From positions 1 to 39,109 of the forward strand of contig JANSXY010000031.1 of NCBI GenBank assembly GCA_024742695.1: a stretch of 39,109 nt of DNA, in the 5' to 3' direction. The notes under the pieces were generated by a model. The model had not been told where the DNA came from, searched no databases, and worked only from the letters and a program-made list of their open reading frames with translations. Position numbers and translations under genes: made by a program. This document shows positions 8,777 through 18,796 of the stretch, one piece after another (the first letter of the stretch is position 1; each line of letters starts with the position of its first letter). This stretch comes from Paracoccaceae bacterium (lineage in GTDB: Bacteria; Pseudomonadota; Alphaproteobacteria; Rhodobacterales; Rhodobacteraceae).

Positions 8777-8789
8777 ACCGGCTTCAGCC
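8771..8789. terminator. Bidirectional hairpin over two convergent stop codons
   Basis: GGCTGAA-CCGGC-TTCAGCC, a perfect 7-bp inverted repeat. The left arm contains the TGA of the plus-strand permease and the right arm the TGA of the minus-strand UspA gene. Without T runs it is not a textbook intrinsic terminator, but its place between convergent operons suits a bidirectional transcript end. Confidence 0.5.
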
Positions 8790-9211
8790 CAGCCGCAGCA
8801 CCATCACCGACACATCGGCGTTGCGCACGATCCGCGCGGCGTTGGGGCCGAGCAACCTGTCCTTCAGGTCTGGCTTGTGGGCGCCGATCACGATCAGGTC
8901 GGCGCCGATCCGCCCGGCATGGTCCAGCACCTTCTCGTAGGCGTTGCCGATCTCGACGACGTGCTGGACATGGCCGTGGCCGGGCAGCGCCGCGTCGACC
9001 ATCGCGTGCAGCGCGGCGCTGGCGGCTTCGGCGGCCTCGCGCAGCGTTCCGTCCCTGAAGAACGAGCCGACCCAGGACGAGCCGAAGTCGGGCAGCACGG
9101 TGATCACGCTGAGGGTGGCACCGTAGAAGCCGGCCAGCCGCCCGGCCTCGGCCAGGATCGCGCGGGCCTCGTCGTCATGCGTCAGGTCGACGCCGCAGAG
9201 GATATGCCGGG

Positions 9212-9215
<4 letters not shown>
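8784..9215 (-). CDS. Universal stress protein (UspA family), TRAP-associated
   Basis: 143 residues. The start HILCGVDLTHDDEARAI gives the first beta strand and the Asp that contacts the nucleotide in Usp proteins. The C-terminal half has DLIVIGAHKPDLKDRLLGP then NAARIVRNADVSVMVLRLG, matching the G-x2-G-x9-G(S/T) nucleotide site except that the final position reads GPNA rather than GST or GSTA, so ATP binding may be altered. It overlaps the upstream permease by 4 bases (ATGA) and is the last gene of the operon. The arrangement parallels TeaD, the Usp protein encoded with the ectoine TRAP transporter TeaABC, which modulates transport. A similar regulatory role is inferred here. Confidence 0.88.
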
Positions 9216-11815
<2,600 letters not shown>

Positions 11816-11845
11816 TCTGGCCCCCGGATCGGTCTGTTCGCGAAA

Positions 11846-11873
11846 GCGCCCGCCGGCGTGAGACGGCGGGCGC
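11846..11873 (-). other. Strong intercistronic hairpin between binding protein and permease (third TRAP)
   Basis: A perfect 10-bp inverted repeat, GCGCCCGCCG / CGGCGGGCGC (plus-strand reading), with an eight-base loop. It sits in the 83-base gap between the third binding protein and its permease. No T tract is visible on the minus strand. It matches in stem length and position the hairpin at 2822-2845 of the first TRAP operon. Confidence 0.7.
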
Positions 11874-11898
11874 CCTTCATGTCACAGGGTGGGCCGGA

Positions 11899-12870
11899 TC
11901 ACATCCAGCCGCGTTCCTTGTAGTACTTCTCCGCGCCGGGATGCAGCGGGGCGGACAGGCCGTCCTTGATCATCTCTTCCTCGGACAGCCGGCCGAAGGC
12001 GGGATGCAACTGCTTGAAGTCGTCGAAGTTCTCGAACACCGCCTTGACGAGGGTGTAGACCACCTCGTCCGGCGTCGAGGCGTCGGTCACGAAGGTGGCC
12101 TTGGGGCCCCAGGAGGTGATCTCGGCGTCGTTGCCGGGATACATGCCGCCGGGGATCATCGCCTTGGCATAGGCCGGGTTGGAGGCCAGCACGGTGTCGA
12201 GCCCGGAGGACGTCAGGTCGATGATGTCGATGTCGCAGGTCGAGGTCGCTTCCATCGACGAGCCGTTGGGCAGGCCCGCGGCCCAGATCGCGGCGTCGAT
12301 CTTTCCGTCGCACAGGGCGGCCGATTGTTCGGAGGATTTCAGCTCTGCCGCGAGGGCGAAATCGTCCACCGTGACGCCGGCGGCGGCCATCAGCACGTCG
12401 GCCAGCACGCGGGTGCCCGAGCCGGGGTTGCCGACGTTCACGCGCTTGCCCTTCATGTCCATGACCGAGGCGATGCCGGCATCGGCGCGCACCATCACAT
12501 GCAGCGGTTCGGGATGGACCGAGAACACCGCGCGCAGGTCGGCATAGGGTTCATCGTCGGCGAAGGCGCTGGTGGCGTTCATCGCGGCGCCCTGAACGTC
12601 GGACTGCACCACGCCGAAATCCAGCTCGCCCTCGCGGATCGTGCGGGTGTTGTAGACCGAACCGCCCGTCGATTCGACCGAGCAGCGGATGCCGTGCTCC
12701 TTGCGGTCCTTGTTGACCAGGCGGCAGATCGCGCCGCCGGTCGGGTAGTAGACACCGGTAACACCCCCGGTGCCGATGGTGATGAAGGTCTGCTCCTGCG
12801 CCTGCGCGGCGGGGCCGAACATCATCGCGGCCGCGACCGCGACCCCAGCCAGCTTCGGATTGGAAAACAT
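11899..12870 (-). CDS. TAXI-family TRAP transporter solute-binding protein (third copy)
   Basis: 323 residues from the ATG at 12870, chosen because it opens a signal peptide (MFSNPKLAGVAVAAAMMFG, then PAAQA) and has AAGGGAG a few bases upstream. A start at 12909 would add 13 polar residues and overlap the regulator gene. After the signal, FITIGTGGVTGVYYPTGGAI is the TAXI ligand motif; GKRVNVGNPGSGTRVLADVL and a final LHPGAEKYYKERGW are also typical. Two Cys (RCSVES and SALCDG) could form a disulfide. The gene lies between an RpiR-type regulator and its permease, all on the minus strand, so expression is probably controlled by that regulator. Confidence 0.93.
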   Translation of the reverse strand: MFSNPKLAGVAVAAAMMFGPAAQAQEQTFITIGTGGVTGVYYPTGGAICRLVNKDRKEHGIRCSVESTGGSVYNTRTIREGELDFGVVQSDVQGAAMNATSAFADDEPYADLRAVFSVHPEPLHVMVRADAGIASVMDMKGKRVNVGNPGSGTRVLADVLMAAAGVTVDDFALAAELKSSEQSAALCDGKIDAAIWAAGLPNGSSMEATSTCDIDIIDLTSSGLDTVLASNPAYAKAMIPGGMYPGNDAEITSWGPKATFVTDASTPDEVVYTLVKAVFENFDDFKQLHPAFGRLSEEEMIKDGLSAPLHPGAEKYYKERGWM

Positions 12871-12905
12871 TGCTTTCTCCCTTGTTGCAAGTTTCTTCGG
12901 GTTCG

Positions 12906-13778
12906 TCACTCAGACCAGTTCTCGCCCAGTCTGCGCACCTGGTCCTCCATCGCGAGGATACGATCCTCGGCCTCGGGCCCGGCCCTGGTCAGAAGCAGCG
13001 TCACGATCGTCTCGAACAGCACGAGCGTGGCCGCGTAGGAGGAAAAGAAGTTCGGGCTCACCGTCGGCACGACGAAGGCGTGATCGGCGAAGCGCAGCGC
13101 CGGCGCGGCGTGGCTGTCGGTCACGACGATCGTCGTCACGCCCTTGTCCCGCGCCGCCCCGAGCGCGTTGATCGAGCGCGCGGCATAGGGCGTCTTGACG
13201 AGAACGAACAACGCGTCGCCCGGCCCCATCCGCGACAGGATCGCCGCGGTCGAGGTGCCGTTGCGGCCCGCGACATGCCAGTTCGACGCGATCCACTGCG
13301 CCTGGTATCCGAAATAGTCGATCACCCCGGCCGACCCCATGGACCCCAGCAGCAGCACCGTGCCCGCGCGGTGCAGCACCTCGACCGCCGCGTCGAGACG
13401 GGCGGCGGGAATGTTCTGATCGAGATAGGCGATGTTCGCCATGCAGGCCGTGGCCTGTTCGTGCAGCAACTCCGCCGCGTCCGATTGCCGTTCGGCGCTG
13501 CGCAGGCTGCGCGCACGTTCCGAGAACGGGATCAGCTTTTGCCCCACGGCGGCGCGGCCGGCCTCGCGCAGCGCTTCGTAATCGGCATAGCCCAGCGCCC
13601 GCGCAAGCCGCGAGAAGGTCGCCGGCGACACCCCGCTGGTCTGCGCGACGGAGCGCAGCGACCGCGTCGCCACATCGACCGGGTGCCCCGCGACGTAATC
13701 CGCCGCCGTCCGCAGCTTGGTGCTGAGATCGGCATAATGCGCGCTGATGCGGTCCTCGATCGTCTCGGCGGCCGCCAC
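12906..13778 (-). CDS. RpiR/MurR-family transcriptional regulator (HTH plus SIS domain)
   Basis: 290 residues from a GTG preceded by GGGGGATTCC. The N-terminal 75 residues form an RpiR helix-turn-helix (RSLRSVAQTSGVSPATFSRL, then ARALGYADYEAL). A SIS domain follows at about 120-260 (GTVLLLGSMGSAGVIDYFGY and GDALFVLVKTPYAARSINAL), a fold that senses phosphosugars or other small ligands. It heads the minus-strand operon with the TAXI binding protein 35 bases downstream and is divergent from the demethylase/BKACE operon. Dyads in the shared gap are likely its operators, so it probably autoregulates and controls both operons. The effector is unknown and need not be a sugar, since the neighbours are amine-type catabolic genes. 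Confidence 0.9.
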   Translation of the reverse strand: MAAAETIEDRISAHYADLSTKLRTAADYVAGHPVDVATRSLRSVAQTSGVSPATFSRLARALGYADYEALREAGRAAVGQKLIPFSERARSLRSAERQSDAAELLHEQATACMANIAYLDQNIPAARLDAAVEVLHRAGTVLLLGSMGSAGVIDYFGYQAQWIASNWHVAGRNGTSTAAILSRMGPGDALFVLVKTPYAARSINALGAARDKGVTTIVVTDSHAAPALRFADHAFVVPTVSPNFFSSYAATLVLFETIVTLLLTRAGPEAEDRILAMEDQVRRLGENWSE

Positions 13779-13794
13779 GGAATCCCCCTTGTTC

Positions 13795-13811
13795 TGAAAA
13801 CGACTGTTTCA
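13795..13811. promoter_or_regulatory. Candidate RpiR operator 1 (TGAAA-N7-TTTCA)
   Basis: TGAAA at 13795-13799 and TTTCA at 13807-13811 form an inverted repeat. The site covers the proposed -10 region of the regulator's own promoter (minus strand 13808-13803), a place suited to autorepression. The same half-sites recur at 13836-13851. Confidence 0.5.
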
Positions 13812-13831
13812 AACGCGTTTTTTGTTGTCAA
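13803..13831 (-). promoter_or_regulatory. Candidate promoter of the regulator/TRAP operon
   Basis: On the minus strand a consensus -35 TTGACA (13831-13826) is followed after 17 bases by AACAGT (13808-13803), a weak -10. Initiation would fall just before the GTG start at 13778. The palindrome AAACGCGTTT (13811-13820) lies within the spacer. Confidence 0.45.
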
Positions 13832-13835
13832 CCTT

Positions 13836-13851
13836 TGAAACAAGTGTTTCA
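13836..13851. promoter_or_regulatory. Candidate RpiR operator 2 (perfect palindrome)
   Basis: TGAAACA-AG-TGTTTCA, a perfect 7-bp inverted repeat with a two-base centre. It lies 24 bases before the ATG of the divergent oxidoreductase and just upstream of the -35 of the regulator promoter, so one site could affect both directions. Confidence 0.6.
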
Positions 13852-13855
13852 TGAA

Positions 13856-13869
13856 CTCCGCGAACGGAG
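13856..13869 (+). promoter_or_regulatory. Small hairpin that includes the ribosome binding site
   Basis: CTCCG-CGAA-CGGAG. The right arm contains the purine-rich GGAG used as ribosome binding site for the ATG at 13876, six bases further on. The left arm is an anti-Shine-Dalgarno. If transcription starts upstream of it, this stem could lower translation of the catabolic operon. Confidence 0.4.
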
Positions 13870-13875
13870 ATTGTC

Positions 13876-16284
13876 ATGCCGATTTCAGACCTGCCGCAAC
13901 ATGCCGCTGTCGTGGTGATCGGCGGTGGCGTCATGGGCTGTTCGACGCTTTATCACCTGGCGGAGATGGGGGCCGGCGACGCGATCCTGCTGGAGCGCAA
14001 CAGGCTGACCTCGGGCACCACGTGGCATTCGGCGGCGCAGGTGCGGGCCCTGCGCCATTCCCGCAACCTGACCCGGATGATCCGTTACTCGATCGAGCTT
14101 TACAGCCGGCTGGAGCGGGAAACGGGCCAGTCGGTCGGCTGGATCAACAAGGGCTCGCTGTCGATCGCGACAACGCCCGACCGGCTGACCCATATCCGCC
14201 GGCAGGAGGCGCTGGCGCTGGCCTACGGCGTGGCGGCGCACTCGGTCACGGCGGGCGAGGCGGCGGAACGCTGGCCCCTGATGCGCAGCGACGACGTGAT
14301 CGGCGCGGTCTGGTCGCCCGAGGATGGCCGGGTCTCGCCCTCCGATCTCTGCGCCGCGCTGGTCAGGGGCGCGCGGGCGCGGGGCGCGCGGATCTTCGAG
14401 GACACCGGCGTCACCGGGATCGTGACCGAAGGCGGCCGGATCAGGGCGGTGGAGACCACGCGCGGCCGGATCGGCTGCGACGCGGTGGCGCTGTGCGCGG
14501 GGCTCTGGTCGCGCGAGGTCGGTGCGATGGCCGGGGCGGCGGTGCCGCTGTGGCCCTGCGAGCATTTCTACCTGCTGACCAAGCCGGTTCCGGGGATCAC
14601 GGGCAACCTGCCGTCGCTTGGCGACCATGACGGGCATCTCTACATCCGCGACGATTCCGGCGGGCTGCTGGTCGGCGCGTTCGAGCCCCGGGGCAAGGCG
14701 ATCGCGCCCGGCGTGCTGGACGAAAGCTTCGCCTTCGGGCTGCTGCCAGAGGACTGGGACCATTTCGAGCCGATGATGCGCAACGCGCTGCACCGGCTGC
14801 CGGCGCTGGAGACGGCCGAGGTGAAGATGCTGCTGAACGGGCCGGAAAGCTTTACGCCCGACGGCAGCTTCATGCTGGGCGAGACGGCGGAGACGCGGGG
14901 GCTGTTCCTGGGCTGCGGGATGAATTCCGTCGGCGTCGCCTCGGCCGGCGGGGCGGGGATGAACCTGGCCCATTGCATCCTGCACGGCCGCACGGCCTAT
15001 GACCTTGGCGAGGCCGACGCCCGGCGCTTCGCCCCGGTCTTCGATACGGTCGACCACCTGATGGCGCGGGTGCCGGAGGTGCTGGGCACGCATTACGAGA
15101 TCGCCCATCCCGGCCGCCAGTTCCGCACGGCGCGCGATCTGCGGCGCGGGCCGCTGGATGCCGAACACCGCGCGGCGGGGGCGCGGTGCGGCCAGGTCTA
15201 TGGCTGGGAACGGCCGCTGTGGTTCGGCGCGCCGGCGGAACCGGTCCTGCGGTTTTCCCGTCCCGACTGGTTCGAGGCGGTCGCGGCCGAGGTCGCGGCG
15301 GCGCACCGGGCGGCGGCGCTGTTCGATGCCTCCAGCTTCGGCAAGATCGATGTCGAGGGGCCGGGGGCCGAGGCGTTCCTGCTGCATGTCTGCGCCGGGC
15401 GGATGGCGCGCCCGCCCGGATCGGTGATCTACACCGCGATGCTGAACGAGCGCGGCGGCTTCGAATCCGACCTGGTGGCGCAGCGCATCGCGGCCGATCA
15501 CTACCGCCTGTTCGTCGGCACCGCCGCGATCCGGCGTGACATGGCCTGGCTTGCCCGCCACGCCGAGGGCTTCGATATCCGCCTCTCCGACCGGACGGAG
15601 GACTACGCGGTAATCGGCCTGATGGGGCCCGCCGCGGCGCGGGTGGCCGCGGCCTGCGGCGCGGCGGGGCTGGCCGGGATCGGTTTCTTCCGGCACGGCG
15701 CGGCCGAGATCGCGGGCCTGCCAGTGCGGGCCGCGCGGCTGTCCTACGTTGGTGAAGCGGGGTGGGAAATGACCTGCGCCGCCGCCGACGCGCCGGCGCT
15801 CCATGCCGCCCTTGTCGCCGCCGGCGCGCGGCCCGCAGGGCTTTACGCCCAGACCGCGATGCGGATCGAGAAGGGGTTCCGCGCGATGGGCCACGAGCTT
15901 GACGGCGACATCACGCCCGTCGAGGCGGGGCTGATGGCCGCCACCCGCGCGGCGGGCGGGTTCATCGGTCACGCGGCGTTGCGCGAGCGGCTGGACGCCG
16001 GGGCGGGGCCGCGGATCGTGTCGCTGGCTTTCGCGACCGATGACGCGGTGCCGATCGGCCACGAACCGGTCTGGCAGGGGGACGAGATCGTCGGGCAGGT
16101 CACCTCGGCCGGCTACGGCTACCGCGTCGGGCATCCGGTGGCGCTGGCCCATCTCGACCGGCCGCTGGCCGAGGGCGCGGAGGTTCTGGTCGATATCGCG
16201 CGCGAGGATTTCGCGGCGACGGTGCGGCACGGGCCGCTTTACGATCCCGACGGGTTCCGGATGCGGGGCGATCGCCATGACTGA
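13876..16284 (+). CDS. FAD-dependent oxidoreductase fused to GcvT (sarcosine/dimethylglycine dehydrogenase-like)
   Basis: 802 residues. The N-terminus has a Rossmann motif (VVVIGGGVMGCSTLYHLAEM, residues 12-31) and LTSGTTWHSAAQ, in which His51 matches the histidine that covalently holds FAD in dimethylglycine and sarcosine dehydrogenases. The FAD part spans about residues 10-370, then a linker domain. From about 430 a GcvT-type folate-binding domain follows, with YVGEAGWEM and RIEKGFRAMGHELDGDITP, then VEAGL. Members oxidatively remove N-methyl groups and pass the one-carbon unit to tetrahydrofolate. It is the first gene of the operon and overlaps the BKACE gene by 8 bases. The exact N-methyl substrate is not readable, and an oxidase rather than dehydrogenase mode is possible. 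Confidence 0.88.
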   Translation: MPISDLPQHAAVVVIGGGVMGCSTLYHLAEMGAGDAILLERNRLTSGTTWHSAAQVRALRHSRNLTRMIRYSIELYSRLERETGQSVGWINKGSLSIATTPDRLTHIRRQEALALAYGVAAHSVTAGEAAERWPLMRSDDVIGAVWSPEDGRVSPSDLCAALVRGARARGARIFEDTGVTGIVTEGGRIRAVETTRGRIGCDAVALCAGLWSREVGAMAGAAVPLWPCEHFYLLTKPVPGITGNLPSLGDHDGHLYIRDDSGGLLVGAFEPRGKAIAPGVLDESFAFGLLPEDWDHFEPMMRNALHRLPALETAEVKMLLNGPESFTPDGSFMLGETAETRGLFLGCGMNSVGVASAGGAGMNLAHCILHGRTAYDLGEADARRFAPVFDTVDHLMARVPEVLGTHYEIAHPGRQFRTARDLRRGPLDAEHRAAGARCGQVYGWERPLWFGAPAEPVLRFSRPDWFEAVAAEVAAAHRAAALFDASSFGKIDVEGPGAEAFLLHVCAGRMARPPGSVIYTAMLNERGGFESDLVAQRIAADHYRLFVGTAAIRRDMAWLARHAEGFDIRLSDRTEDYAVIGLMGPAAARVAAACGAAGLAGIGFFRHGAAEIAGLPVRAARLSYVGEAGWEMTCAAADAPALHAALVAAGARPAGLYAQTAMRIEKGFRAMGHELDGDITPVEAGLMAATRAAGGFIGHAALRERLDAGAGPRIVSLAFATDDAVPIGHEPVWQGDEIVGQVTSAGYGYRVGHPVALAHLDRPLAEGAEVLVDIAREDFAATVRHGPLYDPDGFRMRGDRHD

Positions 16285-17032
16285 GCCGCTGATCATGGTT
16301 GCCCCGAACGGCGCCCGGCGCGGCAAGGCCGATCACCCGGCGCTGCCGGTGACGCTGGCCGAAACCGTCACGGCGGCGCGGGCCTGCCACGCCGCGGGGG
16401 CGGCGGCGTTGCACCTGCATGTCCGCGATGCGGCCGGCGGCCACAGTCTCGATCCCGGCCGCTACCGCGAGGCGCTGGCGGAAATGGCACGCTCGGTTCC
16501 GGCGATGCGGGTGCAGATCACCACCGAGGCCGCGGGGCGCTACGGCGTGGCGGAGCAGCTTGCCTGCCTGCGTGACCTGCGGCCGGGATGGGCCAGCGTC
16601 GCGATCCGCGAGATCGCCCGCGACGCCGGGCTTGCGCCCAGGCTTTATGCCCTGTGCGCCGACCAGGGGACCGAGGTGCAGCACATCGTCTTCGACGCGG
16701 AGGATATCGGGCTGCTGACGGCTTGGCTGGCGCGGGGTATCGTTCCGGCCGGGCCGGTCTCGGTGCTCATCGTGCTGGGCAGCTACGCGCCGGCCCGGCC
16801 CGGCGCGCCCGGGGAACTTGCGTCGCGGCTGGCGCTGCTGCCGCCGGGCGCGCGCTGGATGGTCTGCGCCTTCGGCGCGGAGGAACATGCCTGCCTGCGC
16901 GCCGCGGCGCGGGCGGGCGGCGACTGCCGCGTCGGGTTCGAGAACGGCCTGGAGGACGCCGGGGGGCGGCGCTGGGCCGACAATGCCGCCTCCGTCGCCG
17001 CGTTGCGGGCAAGCCTGAAGGAGGCCGCATGA
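16277..17032 (+). CDS. BKACE / 3-keto acid cleavage enzyme (DUF849 family)
   Basis: 251 residues from the ATG at 16277; a longer in-frame reading from 16040 would lie inside the previous gene and is Arg-rich shadow. AALHLHVRD contains His46 and His48, the zinc ligands of this family, and CRVGFENGLED holds the third ligand Glu at about 222. These enzymes condense a beta-keto acid with acetyl-CoA, giving acetoacetate and the CoA ester of the shortened acid; characterised members act on 3-keto-5-aminohexanoate or dehydrocarnitine. This copy is somewhat short for the family (usually 270-310). Overlaps with both neighbours (8 and 4 bases) place it firmly in the demethylase/aminotransferase operon. 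Confidence 0.88.
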   Translation: MTEPLIMVAPNGARRGKADHPALPVTLAETVTAARACHAAGAAALHLHVRDAAGGHSLDPGRYREALAEMARSVPAMRVQITTEAAGRYGVAEQLACLRDLRPGWASVAIREIARDAGLAPRLYALCADQGTEVQHIVFDAEDIGLLTAWLARGIVPAGPVSVLIVLGSYAPARPGAPGELASRLALLPPGARWMVCAFGAEEHACLRAAARAGGDCRVGFENGLEDAGGRRWADNAASVAALRASLKEAA

Positions 17033-17454
17033 CGATCCGTACCGAACCCCTGGCCGATCCGGCCGCGGCCGAAGCCGTGCTGCGCGTTCTGCGCGGCAAT
17101 CTTGACGACGGGGCATTCGCCCGCCGGCTGGCCGCCGCGATGCGGCAGGGCTACCGGGTGATCGCCGCCTGCGACGGCGCGGCGATGGTCGGGGCGCTGG
17201 GCTATCGGCTGACCGACGATCTGCGCTGGGGCCGGTCGCTCTTCGTCGACGATCTCGTCGTCCTGCCGGACCGTCGCGGTCAGGGGATCGGCGCGGCCCT
17301 GATGCGGGCGGCCGAAGAAACCGCCGCCGCCGAGGGATGCGATGCGCTGCGCCTGTGCAGCGGTCTCGACCGGACCGCGGCCCACCGGTTCTACGAGGCG
17401 CGCGGCATGGACCGCGTGAGCCTGCATTTCGCCAAGCCTGTCACGAAAGGATGA
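17029..17454 (+). CDS. GNAT-family N-acetyltransferase
   Basis: 141 residues from the ATG that overlaps the BKACE stop (ATGA). FVDDLVVLPDRRGQGIGAAL contains the acetyl-CoA pyrophosphate loop (R-R-G-Q-G-I-G-A), and the end (AAHRFYEARGMDRVSLHFAK) is the usual GNAT C-terminal strand pair with the Tyr of motif B. It is cytoplasmic and soluble. The acceptor is unknown; within this operon it could acetylate an amine intermediate or detoxify a side product. Confidence 0.87.
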   Translation: MTIRTEPLADPAAAEAVLRVLRGNLDDGAFARRLAAAMRQGYRVIAACDGAAMVGALGYRLTDDLRWGRSLFVDDLVVLPDRRGQGIGAALMRAAEETAAAEGCDALRLCSGLDRTAAHRFYEARGMDRVSLHFAKPVTKG

Positions 17455-17458
17455 GCGC

Positions 17459-18784
17459 ATGACCCATGTCTTTCACCGCAACAGCCGCAAGGCGCCGCCG
17501 AAGGCCGTGCGCGGCGCGGGCTGCTATCTCTACGACGCTTCGGGCAAGGCCTATCTCGACGGTTCGGGCGGGGCGGCGGTGTCCTGCCTCGGCCATGGCG
17601 ACCCCGACGTGATCGCGGCCGTGCAGGCGCAGGTGGCCGATCTGGCCTTCGCCCATACCGGGTTCTTCACCTCCGACCCGGCCGAGGCGCTGGCCGACCT
17701 CTTGATCGCCAATGCGCCCGGCGCGCTCGACCGGGTCTATTTCGTCTCCGGCGGGTCGGAGGCGACGGAAGCCGCGATCAAGCTCGCCCGGCAATATTTC
17801 GTGGAAACCGGCCAGCCGCAGCGCCGCCACCTGATCGCGCGGCGGCAAAGCTATCACGGCAACACGCTGGGGGCGCTGGCCGCCGGCGGCAACGCCTGGC
17901 GGCGGCAGCAGTTCGCGCCGCTCTTGATCGAGGTCAGCCATATCGCGCCCTGCTACGACTACGTGCTGCGCGAGGAGGGCGAGAGCGCCGAGGCGTACGG
18001 CCTGCGCGCCGCGCAGGAGCTGGAGGACGAGATCCTGCGCCTTGGCCCCGACAGCGTGATGGCCTTCATCGCCGAACCGGTGGTCGGCGCGACGCTGGGC
18101 GCGGTGCCGGCCGCGCCGGGGTATTTCCGCCGGATCCGCGAGATCTGCGACCGCCACGGGGTGCTTCTGATCCTTGACGAGGTGATGTGCGGCATGGGCC
18201 GCACCGGCCACCTGTTCGCCTGCGAGGCCGACGGCATCGCGCCCGACATTGCCTGCATCGCCAAGGGGCTGGGCGCGGGCTACCAGCCGATCGGGGCGAT
18301 GCTGTGCACCGGCGCGATCCATGACGCGATCGCGGCGGGCAGCGGGTTCTTCCAGCACGGGCACACCTATCTTGGCCACCCGGTCGCGGCCGCGGCGGGC
18401 CGCGCGGTGGTGGAGAAGCTGCTGCGCGAGGGGCTGGTCGCGCGCGCCGGGGTGCAGGGCGCGGCCCTGCGCGCCGCGCTGGACGACCGGTTCGGCCAGC
18501 ATCCGCATGTCGGCGACATCCGCGGCCGCGGCCTGTTCCTTGGCCTCGAACTGGTGGCCGACCGGGAGACGAAGGCGCCCTTCGATCCGGCGCGCGGGAT
18601 CGCCGCACGGATCAAGGCCGAGGCGTTCGAGGCCGGGCTGATCTGTTACCCGATGGCCGGCACCCGCGACGGGCGACAGGGCGACCATGTGCTTCTTGCG
18701 CCGCCGTTCATCATCGAGGAGGCGCAGATCGGCGAACTGACCGACAAGCTGGCGACCGCCGTGGAACGCGCTCTGGCCGGCTGA
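17459..18784 (+). CDS. Class III (omega) aminotransferase, PLP-dependent
   Basis: 441 residues. Fold type I features are in order: GKAYLDGSGGAAVSCLGHGD near the N-terminus, FVSGGSEATEAAIKLARQY (phosphate-binding region), SYHGNTLGA, LLILDEVMCGMGRTGHLFAC with the Asp that pairs the pyridine nitrogen, and IAKGLGAGYQPIGA, in which Lys269 should form the PLP aldimine. A GHTYLGHPVAAAA segment follows. Class III enzymes often act on the terminal amino group of omega- or beta-amino acids. With the BKACE gene in the same operon, an attractive role is conversion of a beta-amino acid to a beta-keto acid. It follows the GNAT gene by 4 bases and converges on a histidine kinase gene 8 bases away. Confidence 0.92.
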   Translation: MTHVFHRNSRKAPPKAVRGAGCYLYDASGKAYLDGSGGAAVSCLGHGDPDVIAAVQAQVADLAFAHTGFFTSDPAEALADLLIANAPGALDRVYFVSGGSEATEAAIKLARQYFVETGQPQRRHLIARRQSYHGNTLGALAAGGNAWRRQQFAPLLIEVSHIAPCYDYVLREEGESAEAYGLRAAQELEDEILRLGPDSVMAFIAEPVVGATLGAVPAAPGYFRRIREICDRHGVLLILDEVMCGMGRTGHLFACEADGIAPDIACIAKGLGAGYQPIGAMLCTGAIHDAIAAGSGFFQHGHTYLGHPVAAAAGRAVVEKLLREGLVARAGVQGAALRAALDDRFGQHPHVGDIRGRGLFLGLELVADRETKAPFDPARGIAARIKAEAFEAGLICYPMAGTRDGRQGDHVLLAPPFIIEEAQIGELTDKLATAVERALAG

Positions 18785-18796
18785 GGGCCGGTTCAG
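18777..18796. terminator. Weak inverted repeats between convergent genes
   Basis: CCGGC-TGAGG-GCCGG (18777-18791) and an overlapping CTGA...TCAG pair (18781-18796) cover the stop codons of the aminotransferase and the convergent kinase. Stems are short and there is no T run. Confidence 0.3.

Noticed and set aside
13885-16326. 813-codon open frame on the minus strand
   Set aside because: Antisense to the FAD-GcvT gene, which has intact family motifs. The minus reading has no domain and a skewed composition.
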